A stretch of 18,005 nucleotides of DNA from Actinomycetes bacterium (lineage in GTDB: Bacteria > Actinomycetota > CALGFH01), in assembly GCA_030152105.1 (NCBI GenBank), contig JASLIH010000055.1:1-18005 (forward strand), given 5' to 3'. Positions 6,423 to 11,745 of this stretch are shown here, in pieces. A program made the position numbers and the translations under genes. Numbering within the stretch: the stretch's first letter is position 1; each line of letters begins with the position of its first letter. The notes beneath the pieces were generated by a model, which was not told where the DNA came from, ran no database searches, and worked only from the letters and a program-made list of their open reading frames with translations.

Positions 6423-8648
6423 ATGACCACCACCGCCACCCCGTCCACCGGACGCTGGACCCCAGGCCGGATCGCCATCTGGACCGGGGTCGCCCTCCTC
6501 GGGGCCATCGCCTGGGGCATCCTCGCCCTGGCCAGGGGCGAGTCCGTCAACGCGGTCTGGATGATCGTTGCCGCCCTGTGCTCGTACGCGATCGCCTACC
6601 GCTTCTACGCCCGGTTCATCGCCACCAAGGTGCTCGGGGTCGACGACAGCCGGGCCACCCCGGCCGAACGGCTCGACAACGACCAGGACTTCCAGCCGAC
6701 CGACCGGCGGGTGCTGTTCGGCCACCACTTCGCCGCCATCGCCGGGGCCGGCCCGCTGGTCGGCCCCGTCCTGGCCGCCCAGATGGGCTACCTGCCGGGG
6801 ACGATGTGGATCATCTTCGGGGTGATCTTCGCCGGCGCCGTCCAGGACATGGTCATCCTGTTCTTCTCGATGCGGCGCGACGGCAAGAGCCTCGGCCAGA
6901 TGGCCCGCGACGAGATCGGCCCCCTTGGCGGGGCGGCCGCCCTCGTGGCCGTGTTCGCCATCATGATCATCCTGCTGGCCGTGCTCGCCCTGGTCGTGGT
7001 CAACGCCCTGGCCGACTCCCCCTGGGGCACCTTCTCGCTGGCCATGACCATCCCGATCGCCCTGTTCATGGGCTTCTACCTGCGGGTGCTGCGGCCGGGC
7101 CGGGTGGTGGAGACGACCGTCATCGGGGTCGGGCTGCTGCTGGCCGCGATCGTGCTCGGTGGGGTCGTCGACCACTCCAGCCTGGCCCCGGCGTTCACCC
7201 TGTCGCCCAAGACCCTGGTCGTGTGCCTGGTCGTCTACGGCTTCGCCGCCTCGGTGCTGCCGGTGTGGATGCTGCTGGCCCCCCGCGACTACCTGTCGAC
7301 CTTCATGAAGGTGGGGACCATCAGCCTGCTCGCTGTCGGGATCCTGTTCACCATGCCGGTGCTGCAGAACGAGGCCGTGACCAAGTTCGCCAGCAGCGGC
7401 AAGGGCCCGGTGTTCGCCGGCCCGCTGTTCCCGTTCGTGTTCATCATCATCGCCTGCGGGGCCCTGTCCGGGTTCCACGCCCTGATCGCCTCGGGCACCA
7501 CCCCCAAGCTGATCGAGAAGGAGTCCCAGGTCCGCATGGTCGGCTACGGGGCCATGCTGACCGAGTCGTTCGTGGCCGTGATGGCCATGATCGCCGCGTC
7601 CATCCTGGACCAGGGCCTCTACTTCGCCATGAACTCGCCGCCGGGGGTGGTCGGGACGACCGTCCAGTCGGCCTCCCAGGCGGTCACCAACCTCGGCTTC
7701 ACGATCACCCCCGACCAGCTCCAGTCCGCCGCCCAGCAGGTCCAGGAACAGACGCTGATCGCCCGCACCGGGGGCGCGCCCACCCTGGCCGTCGGCATGT
7801 CGACCATCTTCTCGGGCGCGTTCGGCGGGGACGCCCTCAAGGCCTTCTGGTACCACTTCGCGATCATGTTCGAGGCCCTGTTCATCCTGACCACGGTCGA
7901 CGCCGGCACCCGGGTCGGGCGCTTCATGCTCCAGGACACCCTCGGCAACGTCTGGAAGCCCATCGGCCGGCCTTCCTGGCGGCCCGGCGTCTATGCGACC
8001 AGCGCCGTCGTGGTCGGGGCGTGGGGCTACTTCCTGTGGGTCGGGGTCACCGACCCGCTCGGCGGCATCAACCAGCTGTTCCCGCTGTTCGGGATCGCCA
8101 ACCAGCTGCTGGCGGCGGTCGCCCTGACGGTGGCCACCACCATCCTGATCAAGTCGGGCCGGCTGCGCTGGGCCTGGGTGACCGCCGTCCCGCTGGCCTG
8201 CGACGTGGCCGTCACCCTGTCGGCGAGCTGGTACAAGATCTTCTCCAGCGACCCGCTGATCGGGTTCTTCGCCCAGCGGGACAAGTACCAGCAGGCGCTG
8301 GACGCCGGCAAGGTCATCCCGCCGGCCAAGTCGCTGGACGACGTCAGCCAGATCGTCACCAACTCGACCGTCGACGGCGTGCTCTCGGTCCTGTTCGCGG
8401 GCCTGATCATCGTGGTCATCGTCGACGCGGCCCGGGTCTGCTGGGAGACCCTGAGCGGCCGCCGCGAGCCCGTCCTGTCCGAGGTCCCGGCCGAGGAGTC
8501 CCACCTGTGGGCACCCTCCGGCCTGTTCCCGACGGCCGAGGACCGCACCCGCCAGGCCGAGCTGCGGCCCGAGCCGGTCGGCGCCGGACGCGAGCGCTCC
8601 GGCGGCCTGGGCTCGGGCGGGCCCGACCGGTCAGGGGGTGACGGGTGA
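6423..8648 (+). CDS. cstA: CstA-family transporter (carbon starvation protein A)
   Basis: This 741-residue polytopic membrane protein is of the CstA/BtsT family, whose studied members import pyruvate with protons and have been linked to peptide uptake. The N-terminal CstA block is nearly family-perfect: GHHFAAIAGAGPLVGPVLAA, then GYLPGTMW and AGAVQDMVILFFSMRRDGKS. Many hydrophobic helices follow, with conserved SGTTPKLIEKE and FGIANQLLAAVAL stretches. E. coli CstA is 701 residues. The extra length here is a hydrophilic C-terminal tail rich in Gly, Ser and Pro. I chose the ATG at 6423 because GGGGAGGA lies just upstream and MTTTATPSTGRW leads into the first helix. Its end overlaps ybdD by 4 bases, which is the usual cstA-ybdD operon. 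Confidence 0.96.
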   Translation: MTTTATPSTGRWTPGRIAIWTGVALLGAIAWGILALARGESVNAVWMIVAALCSYAIAYRFYARFIATKVLGVDDSRATPAERLDNDQDFQPTDRRVLFGHHFAAIAGAGPLVGPVLAAQMGYLPGTMWIIFGVIFAGAVQDMVILFFSMRRDGKSLGQMARDEIGPLGGAAALVAVFAIMIILLAVLALVVVNALADSPWGTFSLAMTIPIALFMGFYLRVLRPGRVVETTVIGVGLLLAAIVLGGVVDHSSLAPAFTLSPKTLVVCLVVYGFAASVLPVWMLLAPRDYLSTFMKVGTISLLAVGILFTMPVLQNEAVTKFASSGKGPVFAGPLFPFVFIIIACGALSGFHALIASGTTPKLIEKESQVRMVGYGAMLTESFVAVMAMIAASILDQGLYFAMNSPPGVVGTTVQSASQAVTNLGFTITPDQLQSAAQQVQEQTLIARTGGAPTLAVGMSTIFSGAFGGDALKAFWYHFAIMFEALFILTTVDAGTRVGRFMLQDTLGNVWKPIGRPSWRPGVYATSAVVVGAWGYFLWVGVTDPLGGINQLFPLFGIANQLLAAVALTVATTILIKSGRLRWAWVTAVPLACDVAVTLSASWYKIFSSDPLIGFFAQRDKYQQALDAGKVIPPAKSLDDVSQIVTNSTVDGVLSVLFAGLIIVVIVDAARVCWETLSGRREPVLSEVPAEESHLWAPSGLFPTAEDRTRQAELRPEPVGAGRERSGGLGSGGPDRSGGDG

Positions 8649-8839
8649 CGGCCCGTCTGCGGCGGGCCGCGGCCGGCACCCTGTGGTACGTGCGCGAGGT
8701 GATGGGCGAGAACGCCTACGACCACTACCTCGCCCACCGGCGCCGGAACCACCCGGAGGAGCCGGTGCTGTCCCGGCGCGAGTTCGAGTGCCGCCGCATG
8801 GACCAGCTGCAGATCCGGCCCGGCCAGCGCTGCTGCTAG
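8645..8839 (+). CDS. ybdD: YbdD/YjiX family small protein, partner of CstA
   Basis: This 64-residue protein starts with GTG and overlaps the end of cstA in a GTGA overlap, so the two are probably translationally coupled. The family signature is clear: YVREVMGENAYDHYLAHRRR, then NHPEE, SRREFE and the C-terminal double cysteine GQRCC. In E. coli, YbdD and YjiX are encoded right after CstA and BtsT, and small proteins of this family have been implicated in transporter function. It has no membrane helix, so it probably acts at the cytoplasmic face. Length is normal for the family (about 65 residues). The stop TAG is only 13 bases from the convergent stop of the next gene, with no hairpin between. 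Confidence 0.93.
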   Translation: MTARLRRAAAGTLWYVREVMGENAYDHYLAHRRRNHPEEPVLSRREFECRRMDQLQIRPGQRCC

Positions 8840-8852
8840 GTCGTGCGGGGGG

Positions 8853-9059
8853 TCAGGCCACCCAGGTGGTCTCGCAGGGGCTGCACCACCACAGCTTCCT
8901 GAGACTGCTCAGGGTCCCTTCGTTGAGTGGCTTGAAGTGTCGCGCCGGGTCGCCGCAGAAGAAGCAGTCCGGCCCTCCTTGCGCCGTCGCCTCGATCCAT
9001 CCGGTGGTGCTGGCGGTGGCGGCGTGCATGCCCTCCAGTCTGGGCGTGGTGTTCAGCAT
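8853..9059 (-). CDS. small zinc-ribbon-like protein of unknown function
   Basis: This 68-residue protein has two CxxC pairs, CFFCG (near residue 33) and WWCSPCETTWV at the C-terminus, the usual four-ligand layout of a zinc ribbon. A longer frame reaches a GTG at 9104, but the ATG at 9057-9059 has a GGAG five bases upstream and is preferred. If the GTG is used, the TAGGCT on the minus strand just upstream could be its -10. The base composition is less GC-rich than the flanking genes. The gene is convergent with ybdD. I do not recognise the family. Plausible roles are nucleic-acid or protein binding, but nothing here decides. Confidence 0.65.
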   Translation of the reverse strand: MLNTTPRLEGMHAATASTTGWIEATAQGGPDCFFCGDPARHFKPLNEGTLSSLRKLWWCSPCETTWVA

Positions 9060-9190
9060 CCTCGCTCCGTCGTCGGCCGTTGGCAGCGGACCGGTGTCGT
9101 CCACGGCCGGGATCGAGCCTATTTGGCCTGTGTTGCCACCCGGTTTTCGCTTGGTGACGTCTGCGTTGCGTCGCTGGTCGCGGTTGGGGT

Positions 9191-9241
9191 TAGCATTCGC
9201 GACCGACGGCCGGCCGCGAGGGCCGGGGCGGATGGGAGGGG
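9191..9241 (+). promoter_or_regulatory. candidate promoter and ribosome binding site for DUF397 copy 2
   Basis: TAGCAT (9191-9196) fits TANNNT, with TTGCGT (9166-9171) as a possible -35 at a long 19-base spacer. A purine-rich GGGAGGGGG stretch near 9234-9242 precedes the GTG start at 9254. The rest of 9060-9190 holds nothing further that I can support. Confidence 0.3.
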
Positions 9242-9253
9242 GCTGGGCGACAG

Positions 9254-9499
9254 GTGGAGGACCAGGCGCGCATCGAGTGGCGCAAGAGCACCCTCAGCAC
9301 TACCAACGGGTGCGTCGAGGTGGCGTTCGTCGGCGACCGGATCGCGCTGCGGGACTCAAAGCAGCAGGGCCGCGGCCCGGTGCTGGAGTTCACCGCCGTC
9401 GAGTGGGACGCCTTCCTCGGCGGGGTCCGGGGCGGGGAGTTCGACCTGGAGTTCGGCCTCAGCGACGAGCGAGCAGCGCCGCCGACGCCTCTGCGGTGA
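9254..9499 (+). CDS. DUF397 domain protein (copy 2)
   Basis: This 81-residue protein starts at a GTG. Its first 65 residues are a standard DUF397 domain: IEWRKSTLS, NGCVEVAF, ALRDSKQQ, then VEWDAFLGGVRGGEFD. The last 15 or so residues (LSDERAAPPTPLR) go beyond the usual end of the family. They are read from DNA that also codes for the C-terminus of the Scr1-like XRE regulator on the other strand. The two genes overlap tail to tail by 41 bases (9459-9499). By family knowledge DUF397 proteins work with such regulators, so this copy is the natural partner of the adjacent XRE protein. The usual arrangement is codirectional, so the convergent layout is less common. Confidence 0.88.
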   Translation: MEDQARIEWRKSTLSTTNGCVEVAFVGDRIALRDSKQQGRGPVLEFTAVEWDAFLGGVRGGEFDLEFGLSDERAAPPTPLR

Positions 9500-10295
9500 G
9501 GGCCGCCGGCAGGAGCAGCTCGAACACCTGCCGGTAGCGGCGCAGGTCCTCCGGGCTCTCCAGGTAGAGGGCGTCGGCGGCGCTGTCGAGGGCGACGACG
9601 TCCCGCTCGGCCGGCGCCGGGAACCCGAAGATGGTGAACGGCCCGTCCATGCCGGCGTGGGCCCCGGCGTCCGCGGGCAGCACCTGGAGGGTGACCGCCG
9701 GCCGCTCGGCGTCCGCCAGCAGTCGCCGCCGCTGGGCCGCCATGACCGTCGCCCCCCCGACCGGCCGGGCCAGCACCGCGTCGTCCAGCAGGACCCGCAT
9801 CGCCGGCGGCTGCTCCTGGTCGAGTAGCCCCTGGCGTTGGACGCGAAGCTCGACCCGCCGGTCGAGCTCGTCGCGCGGCAGGTCGGGCCGGACAGCACCG
9901 ATCACCGCCCTGGCATAGTCGGGCGTCTGCAGCAGGGCGGGCACGATCAGCGACATGTAGACGTCGATCGAGGTCGCCGCCGCCTCAAGGCCGACGTAGG
10001 CGGGCACGCCGTCAGGCACGTCGACGAACTTCTGCCACCACCCCCGCTGCCGGGCCTCCCGGGCGATCTGGACCATGGCCTCACGCCGGTCCTCGTCCAC
10101 CCGGTACAGCGCCAGCATGTCCCGCACGTCCCGGGGGGTCGCGCTGACCTGCCCGGTCTCGATCCGCGACACCTTGGACTGGGAGCACTCCAGCGCCTCG
10201 GCGACCCGGTCGATGGTCAGCCCGGCATCCTCCCGCAACCGCCGCAGCTCAGCCCCAAGGCGCCGCCTGCGTCCGGTCGGGGTCCGGGTCGTCAT
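9459..10295 (-). CDS. Scr1-like XRE family regulator with DUF5753-type domain
   Basis: This 278-residue DNA-binding regulator has a helix-turn-helix domain at about residues 12-66 (LGAELRRLREDAGLTIDRVA, then CSQSKVSRIETGQ). A DUF5753-type region at about 95-270 includes YVGLEAAATSIDVYMSLIVPALLQT, VLLDDAVLARPVGG and the closing FELLLPAALTAEAS. Members of this family, such as WhiJ and Scr1 in Streptomyces, act in developmental or secretion control together with DUF397 proteins. The frame runs back to 10553, but the ATG at 10293-10295 is right: GAGGGAG precedes it by 9 bases and MTTRTPTGRRRRLGAELRRL is a typical family start. It is divergent from the TetR gene and convergent with DUF397 copy 2. 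Confidence 0.95.
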   Translation of the reverse strand: MTTRTPTGRRRRLGAELRRLREDAGLTIDRVAEALECSQSKVSRIETGQVSATPRDVRDMLALYRVDEDRREAMVQIAREARQRGWWQKFVDVPDGVPAYVGLEAAATSIDVYMSLIVPALLQTPDYARAVIGAVRPDLPRDELDRRVELRVQRQGLLDQEQPPAMRVLLDDAVLARPVGGATVMAAQRRRLLADAERPAVTLQVLPADAGAHAGMDGPFTIFGFPAPAERDVVALDSAADALYLESPEDLRRYRQVFELLLPAALTAEASAALLARR

Positions 10296-10341
10296 CGCCG
10301 TCGACTCCCTCGGGGTCGGGTTGCTCGTGGGAATGGCTGAG

Positions 10342-10393
10342 ATGCATTCTGCATGCTTGCAGAGTTTGCCGGGTTCCTTCACACTTCTGCAAG
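10342..10393. promoter_or_regulatory. nested palindromes, probable operator between the XRE and TetR genes
   Basis: ATGCA-TTC-TGCAT (10342-10354) overlaps TCTGCA-TGCT-TGCAGA (10348-10363). The right half, CTTGCAGA (10356-10363), is repeated inverted as TCTGCAAG at 10386-10393, centre to centre 30 bp. This AT-richer patch contrasts with the surrounding DNA and lies where both divergent promoters should be. Which of the two regulators binds it cannot be told from sequence. Confidence 0.55.
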
Positions 10394-10406
10394 AGAGACC
10401 ATTCTC

Positions 10407-10426
10407 TACCATCGGCTCGAGAGGAG
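10407..10426 (+). promoter_or_regulatory. candidate -10 and ribosome binding site of the TetR gene
   Basis: TACCAT (10407-10412) fits TANNNT. GAGGAG (10421-10426) lies 8 bases before the ATG at 10435 and decides this start over upstream in-frame codons. The -10 stands 14 bases right of the last operator half-site, so a bound regulator could block it. Confidence 0.45.
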
Positions 10427-10434
10427 CACCAGCA

Positions 10435-11013
10435 ATGGGGGGACCCAGACCACGGGAGCGGATCCTGGTCGCGGCGACCCGGCTCTTCGCCGACGAGGGC
10501 ATCCAGGCCACCAGCGTCGACCGGGTCATCGCCGAGGCCGGGGTCGCCCCCATGACCGTCTACCGCCACTTCGCCGGCAAGGACGAGCTGGTCACGGCCA
10601 CGCTGGAGCGCTGGAGCCGGGAGTGGCTGACCTGGCTCCGGGCCGAGACGGGAGAGGACGACACCGGCCCCGGAGCCCGCCTTGAGCGCCTCTGGGACGC
10701 CCTCGAGAAGTGGTTCGCCGACGAGACCTTCCGCGGGTCGTACGTCGCCAACGTCGCCACCGAGCTCCGAGCCAAGCCCAGCCACCCCGCCCAGGCGGTG
10801 ATCGCCACCCACCGCGCCGCCGTCCGCGAGCTCCTCCAGGACATCGCCACCACCGCCGACGTCCCTTCGCCTCCCGAGGCCGCCCTCCAGCTCCACATGC
10901 TGCTCGACGGCGCCACCGCCGCCGCCGTCGTGGACCGCCAACCCGGCGCCGCCGCCAGCGCCCGCGCCATCGCCACCACCGTGCTCTCCGAACGACAGCC
11001 AGTTCGCGCCTGA
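10435..11013 (+). CDS. TetR/AcrR family transcriptional regulator
   Basis: This 192-residue protein has a TetR N-terminal domain. RERILVAATRLFADEGIQAT leads into the helix-turn-helix VDRVIAEAGVAPMTVYRHFAGKDEL (about 27-52), with the family's typical TVYRHF. The C-terminal ligand-binding part is all helical, with WERLW-like aromatic and acidic patches and an Ala-rich end. TetR proteins are usually homodimeric repressors released by a small ligand. No transporter or enzyme lies next to it on either side, so the ligand and target cannot be guessed. It may repress itself and the divergent XRE gene through the palindromes at 10342-10393. The start at 10435 is supported by GAGGAG 8 bases upstream. 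DUF397 copy 3 follows after 87 bp on the same strand. Confidence 0.95.
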   Translation: MGGPRPRERILVAATRLFADEGIQATSVDRVIAEAGVAPMTVYRHFAGKDELVTATLERWSREWLTWLRAETGEDDTGPGARLERLWDALEKWFADETFRGSYVANVATELRAKPSHPAQAVIATHRAAVRELLQDIATTADVPSPPEAALQLHMLLDGATAAAVVDRQPGAAASARAIATTVLSERQPVRA

Positions 11014-11059
11014 CACGTGCTCTCTGAGCGGCGTTAGTAGGCCATTAGGGCTCACGGGC

Positions 11060-11095
11060 TAGGTTGCGGCCGACGACGCGCCGCACGAACGGGAG
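11060..11095 (+). promoter_or_regulatory. candidate -10 and ribosome binding site for DUF397 copy 3
   Basis: TAGGTT (11060-11065) fits TANNNT with a predicted start near 11072. GGGAG (11091-11095) precedes the ATG by 5 bases. This would let copy 3 be expressed apart from the TetR gene. Confidence 0.35.
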
Positions 11096-11100
11096 CCCGG

Positions 11101-11298
11101 ATGCAGGACCTGACCGCCGCCGCCTGGCGAACCAGCACCTTCTGCGACCTCAACGGCTGCGTCGAGGTCGCCCTCCTCGACAACCAGGTGGCAGTTCGCG
11201 ACGCCAAGGACAAGGCCAGCCCCGTCCTCCTGTTCACCACCCGCGAGTGGGACGCCTTCATCAGCGGCGTCCGCGCCGGCGAGTTCGACCTCCACTGA
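11101..11298 (+). CDS. DUF397 domain protein (copy 3)
   Basis: This 65-residue protein follows the DUF397 pattern throughout: AAWRTSTFC, NGCVEVALL, AVRDAKDK, SPVLLFTTREWDAFISGVRAGEFDLH. It differs from copies 1 and 2 in having FCDL where they have SHSGA or LSTT, and in lacking the usual Lys-Ser after WR. By family knowledge it is likely a small acidic cytoplasmic partner of Scr1/WhiJ-like regulators. The nearest such regulator is the XRE gene at 9459-10295, beyond the TetR gene and on the other strand. It could be cotranscribed with the TetR gene (87 bp gap) or use its own promoter. A strong hairpin follows the stop. Confidence 0.92.
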   Translation: MQDLTAAAWRTSTFCDLNGCVEVALLDNQVAVRDAKDKASPVLLFTTREWDAFISGVRAGEFDLH

Positions 11299-11308
11299 CC
11301 ACCCGGCC

Positions 11309-11346
11309 CCCCGACCCCCGGCCCCCGGCGGCCCGGCGGGTCGGGG
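11309..11346 (+). terminator. GC-rich hairpin terminator after DUF397 copy 3
   Basis: CCCCGACCC (11309-11317) and GGGTCGGGG (11338-11346) form a perfect 9-bp stem, 10 bases after the stop. The 20-base interior is itself rich in GGC/GCC and can pair further. A second small hairpin, GCCCC/GGGGC, lies at 11385-11399. No T-run is present. Confidence 0.5.
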
Positions 11347-11410
11347 TAGGGCGGGGAGCGGTACGACCTCTGCGGTCTCGCTCGGCCCCACGCTGGGGCG
11401 GCCGGGGGAT

Positions 11411-11416
11411 TAGACT
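11411..11416 (+). promoter_or_regulatory. candidate -10 element (TAGACT) of the small membrane protein gene
   Basis: TAGACT fits TANNNT and predicts a start near 11423. The same TAGACTT heptamer recurs at 11734, before the next gene. No clear -35. Confidence 0.4.
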
Positions 11417-11453
11417 TGCGCCCCGCCAGGCCGCACCCGTCGGAGGAGGAGCA

Positions 11454-11681
11454 ATGGGCCGCAAGCGCAAGGACGAGGACCAGCTGCCCGAGCACGACGA
11501 GCTCGAGCCCGAGCACCGCTCGCGCCGAGGCCGCAAGCTGGCGCTCCTGGTCGCCCTGGCCGGCGCCGCCGCCTACGTGGTCCGCCGCAACCAGCGCAAG
11601 GCCGAGATCGACGAGGGCATCTGGCACGAGGCGCCCTCTCCATCTCCGGCCACCGCCACCTCCACCACCTCAACCGCGTAG
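11454..11681 (+). CDS. small single-pass membrane protein, DLW-39-like
   Basis: This 75-residue protein has a charged N-terminus (MGRKRKDEDQ...) and one hydrophobic helix at about 28-44 (LALLVALAGAAAYVV). A basic-to-acidic stretch RRNQRKAEIDEGIWHEA is followed by a Pro/Ser/Thr tail. The helix followed by RxNQxxxAExDEGIWHEA recalls the DLW-39 family of tiny actinobacterial proteins, which end with a helix and a DLW-AEA motif. Here the key triplet reads GIW and the flanks are longer, so this is a resemblance, not a firm assignment. GGAGGAGG (11442-11449) lies 4 bases before the ATG. The N-terminus is probably cytoplasmic or loosely held; the topology is ambiguous because both flanks are basic. 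Function unknown. Confidence 0.78.
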   Translation: MGRKRKDEDQLPEHDELEPEHRSRRGRKLALLVALAGAAAYVVRRNQRKAEIDEGIWHEAPSPSPATATSTTSTA

Positions 11682-11688
11682 CTGCCGC

Positions 11689-11730
11689 GCCGGCCACCGG
11701 TACGGGACCCTGCCACGGTTGGTGGCCGGC
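11689..11730 (+). terminator. 10-bp inverted repeat: terminator or operator before the cyclase gene
   Basis: GCCGGCCACC (11689-11698) and GGTGGCCGGC (11721-11730) are perfect inverted arms around a 22-base interior. It starts 7 bases after the stop of the small membrane protein gene, so it may end that transcript. Its right arm stops 3 bases before the TAGACT -10 of the next gene, so it also covers that promoter's -35 region. Confidence 0.5.
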
Positions 11731-11733
11731 CCG

Positions 11734-11739
11734 TAGACT
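11734..11739 (+). promoter_or_regulatory. candidate -10 element (TAGACT) for a leaderless cyclase transcript
   Basis: TAGACT fits TANNNT and ends 6 bases before the A of the ATG at 11746, so the transcript should begin at the start codon. There is no ribosome binding site upstream: the intervening bases are TCCCCC. Confidence 0.5.
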
Positions 11740-11745
11740 TCCCCC

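Noticed and set aside
9059..11298. A toxin-antitoxin or mobile genomic island around the XRE/DUF397 cluster
   Set aside because: There is no integrase, transposase, tRNA or flanking direct repeat, and the XRE protein is a full Scr1-like regulator, not a short antitoxin.
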